32,411 nucleotides of DNA from an uncultured Bacteroidales bacterium (GCA_934692905.1 CAKUUM010000023.1:1-32411), one strand, 5' to 3'. Positions 8,247 through 17,009 are shown, counted from the stretch's first letter. The notes: generated from the letters alone by a model not told the origin. A program made the numbers and translations.

Positions 8247-11200
8247 ATGAGAAAACTTTTATCTCTATTTATGACGCTCTGCGTCTGTGTGAGTGTGTTT
8301 GCGTATGATGCCAAGATTGATGGCATCTATTACGACCTTTATAACAATAGTGATGGTGCACGTGCTACGGTCACCTATCGCGACCAGAACTACAATTCCT
8401 ATTCGGGTGAGGTGGTGATACCTGCCACCATTGAGCATAATGGTACGGAATATGCTGTGGCAAGTATAGGTGAGCATGCTTTTGATGCGTGTTCGGCTTT
8501 GACAAAGGTTGTTATTCCGAATTCTGTGAATAGCATTGGCTATTATGCTTTTCATAGTTGTTCAAATCTAACAACACTTGTTATTCCTGAAGGGGTGACG
8601 GAAGTATATTCTCGTACTTTTGAGGATTGTTCTTCACTACGTTCTGTCACTATACCTAATGGTGTAACACGTATAGGGGGTTGTGCTTTTGAGTATTGTA
8701 CCTCTTTAACGGCTATTTTTTTACCTCAAAGTATAACACGAATTGATGAGGGGGCATTTAATTATTGTTCTTCACTGACCTCTATTGTCGTTCCAGAGAG
8801 CGTGACAAATATAGCAAGTAGTACTTTTTATTCTTGTTCTGCGTTGACCTCTGTTGTGCTTCCTAAAAAGTTGATTAGCATAGGCAGTAGCGCTTTCGGA
8901 GGAAGTTCTTCGCTTTCTTCTATTACACTTCCTAATATGATTGTCAGTATCGGAGAAAATGCATTTTCCTCGTCTTCACTTTCTGTTACGGTGTTGGGCG
9001 AAACTCCTGCCAGTTTAGGGAAAAACGCTTTTCATGAAAATACGATATTCTTTGTTCCTGATGTGAAGACATATCAGGCAGCGTGGAAAGGGTATAAGTT
9101 TATCGTTCCCCTCAATGGAGTCTATGCGTCCGTAAATATCAAGGCTCTTGCAGACAAATCTGCTTTGCAACAGAAATTGGGTCTGGATAGTTTGAAAAAG
9201 ATTACATTCCTTAAGGTGAGTGGAACCATTAATAGTTACGATATTATGATGATGCGTAACCAGATGCCCAATTTGCTGGATATAGATTTGGCTGATGCGA
9301 GTATCGTGGCAAATGATTACGAATATACCAAGGGTTATCACTCGAAGAAAGATACCCTTACTGCATATTCGTTTACAGGTACGGGTACGCATATTCGCAA
9401 AGCGATTTTGCCTAACACGGTAACTTGCATAGAGCAGAATGTGTTTAATACTCCGTATTTGCAAGAGGTGGTATTACCAAAGAACTTGTTAGTGATTGGT
9501 GATAGGACGTTTTATGGTTGTTCAGCATTGCGTTCTATCAATTTGCCTGAAAGTTTGACCTATATTGGTGAATCTGCATTTCAGGGGGCAGGATTGACGG
9601 AAGTTACCATTCCTGCAAATGTAGAAACGATTGGATATCTTTCTTTTGGTGGTGGAGATACTAATGAGTATAGTTCTTTTTCTTACTATAGTGACGCGAC
9701 TTCTACCGCCATATATAACTGGGGGATTAAATACTCGATTCCTTATAACATTGGGAAACCTATGAGTGGTGGTTTACTACAAACTTTAATTATCCCTGCA
9801 AACTCGAAATTAAGGACTATTTCTGCATGGGCTTTTGCTGGTAATAATAATTTGAAGAAGGTTTCTATCCTTGGTGATAGTATTAAATCCATTCAAGTGG
9901 GGGCATTCTATCGTTGCCAATTAGATACCTTGATTCTTCCGCCTAATTTGACGGAATTGAATACGTTGTCGTTTGGATATTGCTCGGGTTTGAAGTTTGT
10001 GGCGATGCCGAATACGCTGACGGAGGTGGCAAGCAATGCGTTTGTAGGTTGTACGAATTTGGATAATGTGCAGTTCCCGAAGAAGTTGACCAAGATTGGG
10101 CACCATGCCTTTGCGGATTGCACGAACCTCAGAAATGTGGATATCCTGGGACTGGTGACGGATATTGAGGAGTATGCCTTCAAGGACTGCCAAGTGAAGA
10201 GCGTATACAGTTATCTGTTCGACCCGTTCACTATCGGGCAGAACACGTTCTCGCCGTATGCGAATGCGAACGCGATTCTGTATGTGCCGAATGTGGAAGA
10301 TACGGAAATGAAGTACCTATATGATACCCAGTGGTCGCAGTTCCTGAACCGCCAGCGTATGGACAAGAGTTTCGTATATGATGACTTCTACAGCAATGGT
10401 GATGTGAATATACGTTGTGAAGACGACCCGCTGAAGGGCAATCCGAATGCGACCCTGTATCCGGGAGCAGGATTGACGGTGGAAGATAATGATTGCGATA
10501 CGACCGACCTGGGCAATATCATCATCGGCAGCGATGGTGACGATGCGTGGGGGGCTGTCCTTGCAGGGTGCAACCTACATCTCGACTCCCTGATTCAGAA
10601 TATCACCATTCAGGGCAAGAAGTGGTATTTCTTCGGCTTCCCGTTTGATGTGAAGATTGAGGATATCTGTACAGGAGCGAAATACGTGATATACGAGTAT
10701 GACGGTCAGATGCGTGCCGAGCGCGATACGACCGGTTGGAAACGCTTGCCCAAAGACCAGAAGTATCTCCACCCCGGACACGGATATATATTCCAGTTTA
10801 ACTTTGCAGTGAGCGGCGAGATTTCAATCGTAGTGCCGTCACCCCGCTTCTGCGACATGCTGGAGAAGATTATACTGAAGTTCTTCCCGTCGGACAAAGC
10901 CAACAACAAGAGTTGGAACTACGCCTCGAACCCCTTCCTCGGCTATTACGACATCAACGACCTGAATATCACCACTCCTATTACAATTTGGGACGTGGCA
11001 CAGGGCAATTACCGTACCGTGCGACCGGGAGATGACGATTACTATTTCTCGCCTTACGAGGGCTTCTTCCTGCAGAACGTGGAGGAGCGCGACTTCGAAC
11101 TTAGTTTCGACCGCAGCAAGGCCATGACCAAAAAACAGATGGATGAGCAGCGTGATACACGCCGCCATGCTATGGCGCGTGCCCAACAACGCCATTCGGG

Positions 11201-11804
11201 GCGTGCTATCATCAATCTGACACTGGCATCGGAGAGCGCAAGCGATGACACCCGTATTGTAATCAACGAAGGTGCGGGTATGGGCTACGAGTTGGGCTTG
11301 GATGCCGCCAAGTTCCTGAGTACGGAGAACAGCGTGCCGCAAATCTTCTCGTATGACGACAGCAATGTGCAATACTCTATCAACGAGCGCCCGATGCAGA
11401 CCGGCATTGTGGAACTGGGTGTGCGTATCCCCGCTTCGGGCATGTACACGATAGATGCCCCCCGTATGGATACGACGATGTATCTGCTTGACCGCAAGAT
11501 GAATATCATGCACGATTTCAGCACGGGTGCGTATATGTTCTCGGCAGGTGCCGGCATGCAAAACAACCGCTTTGCGCTGGTTCGCCAATACAATGCGCCG
11601 ACCGATGCGGAGGAGACCATAGAGAATACACAGGTAGATGTGACTGCAGAAGGGTTGTATATCCATGGAACGGCTGATATTCAGGTATATAACATGGCAG
11701 GCGTGTGTGTGGCAGACGGCACGTATTCGGGTGCAGTGACATTGCCCGCAGGCGTATATATGGTAGTATCGGGTGGCAATACAACCAAGTGTGTGGTGAG
11801 ATAG
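8247..11804 (+). CDS. BspA-like leucine-rich repeat surface protein with T9SS-type tail
   Basis: A 1185-aa exported protein with a signal peptide at about residues 1-19. Residues about 60-250 and 385-680 hold Treponema-pallidum/BspA-type leucine-rich repeats (LRR_5) of about 23 residues with the pattern 'L.sV.iP.sVtsIG..AF..CssL', separated by a non-repeat stretch at about 260-375. Such proteins usually sit on the cell surface and bind host proteins or other bacteria. Residues about 700-1100 are a beta-rich region without a name I can give. The end, IQVYNMAGVCV...LPAGVYMVV, matches the type A T9SS C-terminal sorting domain, so the protein is probably secreted across the outer membrane and anchored. 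The repeat half is visibly more AT-rich than the C-terminal half. The next gene follows after 34 bp, probably in one operon. Confidence 0.9.
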   Translation: MRKLLSLFMTLCVCVSVFAYDAKIDGIYYDLYNNSDGARATVTYRDQNYNSYSGEVVIPATIEHNGTEYAVASIGEHAFDACSALTKVVIPNSVNSIGYYAFHSCSNLTTLVIPEGVTEVYSRTFEDCSSLRSVTIPNGVTRIGGCAFEYCTSLTAIFLPQSITRIDEGAFNYCSSLTSIVVPESVTNIASSTFYSCSALTSVVLPKKLISIGSSAFGGSSSLSSITLPNMIVSIGENAFSSSSLSVTVLGETPASLGKNAFHENTIFFVPDVKTYQAAWKGYKFIVPLNGVYASVNIKALADKSALQQKLGLDSLKKITFLKVSGTINSYDIMMMRNQMPNLLDIDLADASIVANDYEYTKGYHSKKDTLTAYSFTGTGTHIRKAILPNTVTCIEQNVFNTPYLQEVVLPKNLLVIGDRTFYGCSALRSINLPESLTYIGESAFQGAGLTEVTIPANVETIGYLSFGGGDTNEYSSFSYYSDATSTAIYNWGIKYSIPYNIGKPMSGGLLQTLIIPANSKLRTISAWAFAGNNNLKKVSILGDSIKSIQVGAFYRCQLDTLILPPNLTELNTLSFGYCSGLKFVAMPNTLTEVASNAFVGCTNLDNVQFPKKLTKIGHHAFADCTNLRNVDILGLVTDIEEYAFKDCQVKSVYSYLFDPFTIGQNTFSPYANANAILYVPNVEDTEMKYLYDTQWSQFLNRQRMDKSFVYDDFYSNGDVNIRCEDDPLKGNPNATLYPGAGLTVEDNDCDTTDLGNIIIGSDGDDAWGAVLAGCNLHLDSLIQNITIQGKKWYFFGFPFDVKIEDICTGAKYVIYEYDGQMRAERDTTGWKRLPKDQKYLHPGHGYIFQFNFAVSGEISIVVPSPRFCDMLEKIILKFFPSDKANNKSWNYASNPFLGYYDINDLNITTPITIWDVAQGNYRTVRPGDDDYYFSPYEGFFLQNVEERDFELSFDRSKAMTKKQMDEQRDTRRHAMARAQQRHSGRAIINLTLASESASDDTRIVINEGAGMGYELGLDAAKFLSTENSVPQIFSYDDSNVQYSINERPMQTGIVELGVRIPASGMYTIDAPRMDTTMYLLDRKMNIMHDFSTGAYMFSAGAGMQNNRFALVRQYNAPTDAEETIENTQVDVTAEGLYIHGTADIQVYNMAGVCVADGTYSGAVTLPAGVYMVVSGGNTTKCVVR

Positions 11805-11839
11805 GGATTAGAGGTTAGGGAGTAGGGAGTAGGGAGTAA
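11805..11839 (+). repeat. Heptanucleotide tandem repeat abutting a start codon
   Basis: Five 7-nt units (GGATTAG, AGGTTAG, GGAGTAG twice, GGAGTAA) run from the stop of the LRR gene to the ATG of the next gene; the last A of the tract is the A of that ATG. The purine-rich GGAG units could also serve in ribosome binding. Confidence 0.8.
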
Positions 11840-14802
11840 TGAAAAAGTCATTCATCCGTCATATCTCATTGTGTCTTGCCGTGCTTGCAGGGGTGTTGCC
11901 TTTGTGGGCACAGCAGGATGATTTTGACCCAGTCCTGCCGCCGGACCCTGCCGCATCGTATGTGGTGTCGGTGGCATCCGACCCCGCTCACGGGGCAGCA
12001 GTGACGGGTAGCGGAGCGTTCAACACAGGGGCTGCCACCGTGGTGTCGTGCACGCCTAACGAAGGGTATGTCCTGGACTACTGGACATTGGACGGGGCGC
12101 GCTACGGGACGGACGCTTCGTTTACCTACAAGGTGGAGCATCGGAGTGTGGCTTTTGTGGCACATTTGCGGGCGGTGGCAGCACACAAGTTGTCGGTCAC
12201 AACCAATCTGACAGGGGCTACGGAGGTGACAGGTGCAGGCGAATACTACGCCAAGCACGAGGTGCAAATCCGTTGTACGCCCAACAAGGACTATCATTTC
12301 CAGTACTGGACACTGAACGGGGAGGTCTACTCCCGCGACTTGAGTTTCACCTATGAGATGGGGGATGGGGATGCTGCTTTTGTGGCGGTGTTTACGCATA
12401 CGCCCCATTATACCGTGACGGCGAAACCAGATGACACGAGTGCAGGGCGTGTGACGGCAGTGGATGGCGAGTATCTGCAAGGTGATGTGCTGAACATAGA
12501 GGCGGCGGCATACGACGAGTATGTGTTTTCGCACTGGACGCTGAACGGAACGTATTTCACAGACCAACGCGCTTTCACCTATACGGTGGGGGAGGCTGAC
12601 GCGGCTTTTGTGGCGGTGTTTGACTTCAATCCCGCGCAGCCCGAAGACCCTGCCGTGGTGCTGACCAGTACGGTGTTCGTGAAGTCCAACCCGACGGGGG
12701 CAGCGACCTTTAACATCCCGTCGGGGAACAAATATCGTGAGGGCGACACACTGGTGATTCGCGCTACGATGGGGGAGGATTATATCTTTGAGGGGTGGTA
12801 TGAAGGTGACAGAAAAGTGGCATCGACTACGGCTTTTACGTATATTGTCGGTCAGAAGAGCGTCACATTTACGCTGCGCGCCACCCCTATTATATACAGC
12901 CAACTCAATCTGGTGGCTTTGCCTGCAGAGGCAATCACATTCAACATTCATTCAGGAAATATCTATCGTGAGCATACCACGGTTGCGCTACACGCATCTG
13001 TGGCGGCGGGCTATGTGTTCCGCGGGTGGTATTCGGGCGACTCGTTGCTGTCGGAAACCACTGATTTGCAATATACTATCGGCGCTACAGCCACTACGCT
13101 GACGGCGAAGGCAACTATCATAGAGCCAGACCCGGACGATGACTGGGACCCTCTGCCGCCAACCGACCCGGATATGGAGTCGGTGTATATCATTGCGCAG
13201 TCCGCTAACAGCGCGACGGGCAAGGCGTACGGCTCGGCTTCCTATGTGGTGGGCAAAGAGGCTACCTTGCGCGCTGTGTCTGCCCATGGATACGTCTTTT
13301 CGCGCTGGGACGACGGGAATACGGACTCGGTTCGTACGGTGGTGGCAAAGGTAAATGTCACATATACAGCGTATTTCACGCCGATAACCTACACGGTGAA
13401 TGTGGTTGCCGATGATGATAAGGCTGGCACGGTGACGGGGGGCGGCACATACGCTTACCGCTCGAGTGCCACACTGACGGCAATGTCTGCGGCGGGGTAT
13501 GCGTTTGTGCGCTGGTCGGACGACAATGCCGATGCCACGCATACCGTGTATATCACTTCGGATACAACCTTTACCGCCTATTTCCGTCCATTGACCTATA
13601 CGATTGACGTGCAGAGTTCGGACATGTATGCGGGCATCGTGACAGGGGGCGGCGAGTATCGTGCGGGGGACTCGTTGGTGATAAAAGCCGCGTCGCTGCG
13701 CAATAATGTCTTCCTGCAATGGGACGACGGCAACGCAGACAACCCGCGAACCGTGAAGGCAACGGGCAACACGACGTATATTGCGCTGTTTGTGGAGTGG
13801 GGTGAGGAGTCAGAGGATGCTGGACTGCTGCAAGGAAGGTTCAAGGTGGCAGAGAACCGCTATGTGTCTTTCTCGCAAGGGAACCTGCAATATATTGCGG
13901 GTGACGGCAGTATGCATGCCTGTGCCGACTGGTCGATACAGCCCGGGACGTGGCGGTTTGCCGACAACCAGTACGCTCATGTGGGTACGGACAATGACCA
14001 GGCATCGGAGGATTACGAGGGCGCGATAGACATCTTCGGCTGGGGAACGAGCGGTTGGAGAAGTGGCGCAAAGGCGTATCAGCCATGGAGTGCGTCGTTG
14101 AATAATGCTGATTACCAACCGATTGATGCGACGAGTGACCTGACCGATGCTGCGGAATTTGCGGATTGGGGAGTGTATAATGCCGTGTGGAATGGCGGCA
14201 ACCGCCCTGAGTTGTGGCGCGTGCTGACAGACCAAGAGTGGATTTACCTGTTCCAACACACACGTTGGACGATGGCACGTGTGAATGTGAACGGCAAACG
14301 GATACGCGGATTTATGCTGCTTCCGGACGGTTTCAAGGCTCCTGCGGGTGTGCCCGTGGCGGTGTTAGGCAATGGCAATGAGACGACTACGCTGAAGACG
14401 ATAAGTCAGGCGGCGTACGCTTCCAACCAATACACGGAGGAGCAGTTTGCCGTGCTGCAACAGTCGGGCGCGGTGTTTCTGCCATGTGCCGGCTATCGCG
14501 ATGCGGGTGAGGTGGATTATGTGAATATGATAGGCGGCTATTGGTCGTCCACAGCAGCGGGAGCGGAGTACGCCCGAGGAATGTATTTCTTCTCGTCCAC
14601 GGTGGATGCATACAGTCTGCCGTTGCGCAGTTTCGGCTATTCGGTGCGTTTGGTGCGCGATGTGGAGGCTCCTGTCTATACGGATGCGCCCTCCGAGGGG
14701 TTGATTGACGGCGAGAAGGTGACGAAAATACTGCGGGACGGACAGGTGATTATCCTGCGAGAGGGTAGGGAATACACCGTTTGGGGTGTGGAGAGGCGAT
14801 AG
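11839..14802 (+). CDS. Surface protein with eight InlB-type repeats and a FISUMP-like C-terminal domain
   Basis: A 987-aa exported protein, signal peptide at about residues 1-24 (cleavage near LWAQ). Eight repeats of about 65-72 residues follow, from about 35 to 645, of the divergent InlB B-repeat/Flg_new type: 'YTV.a..d...aG.VtG.G.Y..G....l.A....GY.F..W.dg..'. Repeats 1-3 (W-TLNG type), 4-5 (GWY type) and 6-8 (RWDDGN type) form three sub-families, with an acidic proline-rich linker (PDPDDDWDPLPPTDPD) between 5 and 6. Residues about 655-945 are a FISUMP/SUMF1-like domain widespread in Bacteroidales (FSQGNLQYIAG, WRFADNQYAHVG, DIFGWGTSGW, GYWSSTAAGAEYARGMYF, SVRLVRD). The tail TKILRDGQVIILREGREYTVWG matches two other proteins in the window. 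Likely a cell-surface adhesin or stalk. Expected to be co-transcribed with the LRR gene. Confidence 0.85.
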   Translation: MKKSFIRHISLCLAVLAGVLPLWAQQDDFDPVLPPDPAASYVVSVASDPAHGAAVTGSGAFNTGAATVVSCTPNEGYVLDYWTLDGARYGTDASFTYKVEHRSVAFVAHLRAVAAHKLSVTTNLTGATEVTGAGEYYAKHEVQIRCTPNKDYHFQYWTLNGEVYSRDLSFTYEMGDGDAAFVAVFTHTPHYTVTAKPDDTSAGRVTAVDGEYLQGDVLNIEAAAYDEYVFSHWTLNGTYFTDQRAFTYTVGEADAAFVAVFDFNPAQPEDPAVVLTSTVFVKSNPTGAATFNIPSGNKYREGDTLVIRATMGEDYIFEGWYEGDRKVASTTAFTYIVGQKSVTFTLRATPIIYSQLNLVALPAEAITFNIHSGNIYREHTTVALHASVAAGYVFRGWYSGDSLLSETTDLQYTIGATATTLTAKATIIEPDPDDDWDPLPPTDPDMESVYIIAQSANSATGKAYGSASYVVGKEATLRAVSAHGYVFSRWDDGNTDSVRTVVAKVNVTYTAYFTPITYTVNVVADDDKAGTVTGGGTYAYRSSATLTAMSAAGYAFVRWSDDNADATHTVYITSDTTFTAYFRPLTYTIDVQSSDMYAGIVTGGGEYRAGDSLVIKAASLRNNVFLQWDDGNADNPRTVKATGNTTYIALFVEWGEESEDAGLLQGRFKVAENRYVSFSQGNLQYIAGDGSMHACADWSIQPGTWRFADNQYAHVGTDNDQASEDYEGAIDIFGWGTSGWRSGAKAYQPWSASLNNADYQPIDATSDLTDAAEFADWGVYNAVWNGGNRPELWRVLTDQEWIYLFQHTRWTMARVNVNGKRIRGFMLLPDGFKAPAGVPVAVLGNGNETTTLKTISQAAYASNQYTEEQFAVLQQSGAVFLPCAGYRDAGEVDYVNMIGGYWSSTAAGAEYARGMYFFSSTVDAYSLPLRSFGYSVRLVRDVEAPVYTDAPSEGLIDGEKVTKILRDGQVIILREGREYTVWGVERR

Positions 14803-14852
14803 TTATTTTTAATAAAAACGGTACGTGCAGAACCATAATGCCCCCGATAACC

Positions 14853-14873
14853 TCTCGGCAAGGTCTCGGTAAC
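14853..14873 (+). repeat. 11-nt tandem repeat (CTCGGCAAGGT family), second site
   Basis: CTCGGCAAGGT followed by CTCGGTAACC. The 21 bases are identical to 7537-7557. Confidence 0.75.
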
Positions 14874-14974
14874 CTCAGGGAAAACTGCGATGTCACCGCG
14901 GACGAGAGAGCACCCCGCAGGCGCTCAGTGTGCTTTACACACCCGCCTTACGCTTTACGTCCCCACAAAAAAAG

Positions 14975-15032
14975 AAATCCATTCAGTTTGTGCCAAACTG
15001 CCCGCGGACGAGGGCGTCCGCGTCCCCAGCGA
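14975..15032. repeat. 58-bp intergenic repeat, copy 2
   Basis: Differs from 7383-7440 at three positions only, two of them in or next to the second hairpin. Same orientation as copy 1, but here the 11-nt repeat lies before it instead of after it. Confidence 0.85.
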
Positions 15033-15037
15033 GAATA

Positions 15038-15070
15038 TGAGTTGACGATGCGTCACGCATCGTCAACTCA
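15038..15070. repeat. Perfect 15-bp inverted repeat
   Basis: TGAGTTGACGATGCG and its exact complement are separated by three bases. There is no T run, so it is not a standard terminator by itself. It follows the 58-bp block directly. Confidence 0.8.
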
Positions 15071-15084
15071 CCCCAAAGTATAAT

Positions 15085-15123
15085 AAAAGAGACTGCCTAC
15101 ACTTGTTAGACAGTCTCTTTTTT
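15085..15123. terminator. Bidirectional terminator
   Basis: AAAAGAGACTG pairs with CAGTCTCTTTT around a loop with a little inner pairing. There are A and T runs on both sides. It lies 38 bp past the GGGtGRT stop codon and can also end transcripts from the surface-protein operon. Confidence 0.85.
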
Positions 15124-15160
15124 GTATATAAGTATGTATTACTTATTCAGTTTATGCACA

Positions 15161-16171
15161 TTACTTGTTCAGTGCCAATGCTACGTTGACGGCGCAAGCC
15201 ACGGTGCAGCCTACCATCGGGTTGTTACCGATACCGAGGAAGCCCATCATCTCTACGTGTGCGGGAACAGAAGAAGAACCTGCAAACTGTGCATCGGAGT
15301 GCATACGGCCCATGGTGTCGGTCATACCATACGAAGCAGGACCTGCAGCCATGTTATCCGGATGCAAAGTACGGCCTGTACCACCACCGGAAGCCACACT
15401 GAAGTAAGGCTTGCCTGCCAAGACACGCTCCTTCTTGTAGGTACCTGCAACAGGGTGCTGGAAGCGGGTGGGGTTGGTGGAGTTGCCGGTGATGCTGACA
15501 TCCACATTCTCATGCCACATGATAGCCACGCCTTCGCGTACATCATCAGCACCATAGCAGTTGACCTTGGCACGAGGACCATTGCTGTATGCCTTGCGGC
15601 GTACCTCTTTCAGTTCGCCCGTGTAGTAGTCGAACTCGGTCTGCACATACGTAAAACCGTTGATACGGCTGATAATCATGGCTGCGTCTTTGCCAAGACC
15701 GTTGAGGATGATGCGAAGCGGTTTCTTACGAACCTTGTTCGCCATCTCTGCGATTTTGATAGCACCTTCGGCTGCAGCAAAACTCTCGTGACCTGCGAGG
15801 AAAGCGAAACACTCGGTGTCCTCGTGAAGCAGACGTGCTGCCAAGTTGCCGTGTCCAAGTCCTACTTTGCGGTCGTCAGCCACACTGCCAGGGATACAGA
15901 AGGCCTGCAAACCTATACCGATAGCCTCGGCAGCCTCAGCAGCGTTCTTGCAACCCTTCTTGAGGGCAATGGCACTGCCTACCACATACGCCCACTTGGC
16001 GTTCTCGAAGCAGATACGCTGGGTCTCCTCGCAAGTGAGGTAGGGGTCCAAACCATATTGCTCGCAAATCTGATTTGCTTCTTCAATGCTCTTGATACCA
16101 TTAGCATTGAGCGCGGCGAGAATCTGTTTCTCACGGCGGTCTTGTGATTCAAATTGAACTGGACGAATCAT
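15161..16171 (-). CDS. GGGtGRT family protein
   Basis: A 336-aa cytoplasmic protein of the GGGtGRT family, named for a conserved glycine-rich motif visible here as SVASGGGTGRTLHPDNMA near residue 265. Its biochemical role is not established; it is known mainly as the partner of a NifU-like scaffold gene in anaerobes, as here. I chose ATG 16171 because an AAAGGAG Shine-Dalgarno, rare in this phylum, lies six bases upstream and because the protein then starts MIRPVQFESQDRREKQI, a normal start for the family. The longer frame to 16234 would overlap the upstream gene. Spacing to the nifU-like stop is four bases, so the two are surely one operon. Other visible segments: CIPGSVADDRKVGLGHGNLA and the C-terminal GNNPMVGCTVACAVNVALA. 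Confidence 0.88.
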   Translation of the reverse strand: MIRPVQFESQDRREKQILAALNANGIKSIEEANQICEQYGLDPYLTCEETQRICFENAKWAYVVGSAIALKKGCKNAAEAAEAIGIGLQAFCIPGSVADDRKVGLGHGNLAARLLHEDTECFAFLAGHESFAAAEGAIKIAEMANKVRKKPLRIILNGLGKDAAMIISRINGFTYVQTEFDYYTGELKEVRRKAYSNGPRAKVNCYGADDVREGVAIMWHENVDVSITGNSTNPTRFQHPVAGTYKKERVLAGKPYFSVASGGGTGRTLHPDNMAAGPASYGMTDTMGRMHSDAQFAGSSSVPAHVEMMGFLGIGNNPMVGCTVACAVNVALALNK

Positions 16172-16175
16172 AGCA

Positions 16176-16877
16176 TTACTCCTTTCTTGGGTCAATAGAT
16201 TTAACTGCGCCCTGCTCCTTGGTGGTGCGACCATAGGTGCCGGTTACTTGTTTGAGAGCCTCGTCAGCAGGCACACCTTTCTTGATGGCGTCCATGAATT
16301 TGCCCATGTGGACGTACTCGTAGCCGCAAATCTCGTTGTCCTCATCAAGGAACTGCTTGGTGATATACCCCTCTGTAAGTTGCAGATAACGAGCCCCTTT
16401 CGCCTTGGTGCTGTAGAGGGTACCAGTCTGGCTGACCAATCCCTTGCCGAGGTCTTCCAATCCTGCGCCGATAGCCAAACCGCCCTCACTGAAAGCGGAC
16501 TGGGTGCGACCGTAAACGATTTGGAGGAACAACTCGCGCATGGCGGTGTTGATAGCATCGCACACGAGGTCGGTATTCAGCGCCTCAAGGATAGTCTTGC
16601 CCGGCAGAATCTCTGCTGCCATAGCGGCCGAGTGGGTCATACCCGAGCAGCCGATGGTCTCTACCAACGCCTCTTCGATAACGCCGTCTTTTACGTTCAG
16701 ACTCAGTTTGCATGCGCCTTGTTGGGGAGCGCACCATCCCACACCGTGGGTCATGCCGGAGATGTCTTTAATCTCTTTGGCTTTCACCCATTTGCCCTCT
16801 TCGGGAATGGGAGCCGGTCCGTGATGAGGACCTTTAGCCACCTGGCACATGTTTTGTACCTCTTTGCTGTAAATCAT
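16176..16877 (-). CDS. NifU/IscU-like iron-sulfur cluster scaffold protein
   Basis: A 233-aa protein of the iron-sulfur cluster assembly scaffold family, on which Fe-S clusters are built before transfer to enzymes. Candidate ligands Cys49 and Cys56 (GWCAPQQGACKL), Cys77 (TIGCSGMTHSA) and Cys106 (DLVCDAI) fall at the family's conserved positions, although the usual first-cysteine context is altered. The protein is longer than a minimal IscU (about 130 aa). The extra C-terminal half has no obvious named domain (QTGTLYSTKAKGARYLQLTEGYI). No cysteine desulfurase is nearby, so sulfur must come from elsewhere. It is the first gene of a two-gene operon with the GGGtGRT gene, starting about 60 bp after a clear promoter. 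Confidence 0.88.
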   Translation of the reverse strand: MIYSKEVQNMCQVAKGPHHGPAPIPEEGKWVKAKEIKDISGMTHGVGWCAPQQGACKLSLNVKDGVIEEALVETIGCSGMTHSAAMAAEILPGKTILEALNTDLVCDAINTAMRELFLQIVYGRTQSAFSEGGLAIGAGLEDLGKGLVSQTGTLYSTKAKGARYLQLTEGYITKQFLDEDNEICGYEYVHMGKFMDAIKKGVPADEALKQVTGTYGRTTKEQGAVKSIDPRKE

Positions 16878-16937
16878 AACTTTAACTTTTTTCCGTAATT
16901 AGTTTTTAACTTGAATAGACTACCGTTTTTGGGACTG

Positions 16938-16968
16938 CAAAGTTAGTCTTTTTCTTGTACATCTGCAA
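16938..16968 (-). promoter_or_regulatory. Promoter of the nifU-like/GGGtGRT operon
   Basis: Minus strand: TTG (16966-16968), 20-nt gap, TAACTTTG (16938-16945). Interleaved with the divergent promoter at 16955-16985. Confidence 0.8.
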
Positions 16969-16985
16969 GTTTTTTGTTACCTTTG
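16955..16985 (+). promoter_or_regulatory. Promoter of the glycoside-hydrolase-like gene
   Basis: TTG 16955-16957, 20-nt gap, TACCTTTG 16978-16985. The upstream element lies inside the gap of the opposite promoter, so the two polymerases should compete. Confidence 0.8.
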
Positions 16986-17009
16986 CGGGCTAAATAAAAA
17001 TTTTGTATA

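Larger units (their letters stand above)
14803..15160. other. Gene-free stretch between surface-protein and GGGtGRT genes
   Basis: Contains an 11-nt repeat (14853-14873), the second 58-bp block (14975-15032), a perfect 15-bp hairpin (15038-15070) and a terminator (15085-15123). No gene seen. Confidence 0.65.

Noticed and set aside
11866..12951. Minus-strand open frame of 361 codons within the InlB-repeat protein gene
   Set aside because: Antisense of a GC-rich repeat gene; Cys/His/Arg-rich low-meaning translation.
15122..16147. Plus-strand frame of 341 codons opposite the GGGtGRT gene
   Set aside because: Shadow frame starting in the terminator; the minus strand matches a known family over its full length.
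16172..16234. Longer start for the GGGtGRT protein
   Set aside because: It would overlap the nifU-like gene and adds residues (MVAPPRSRAQLN...) unlike the family; a strong Shine-Dalgarno marks ATG 16171.
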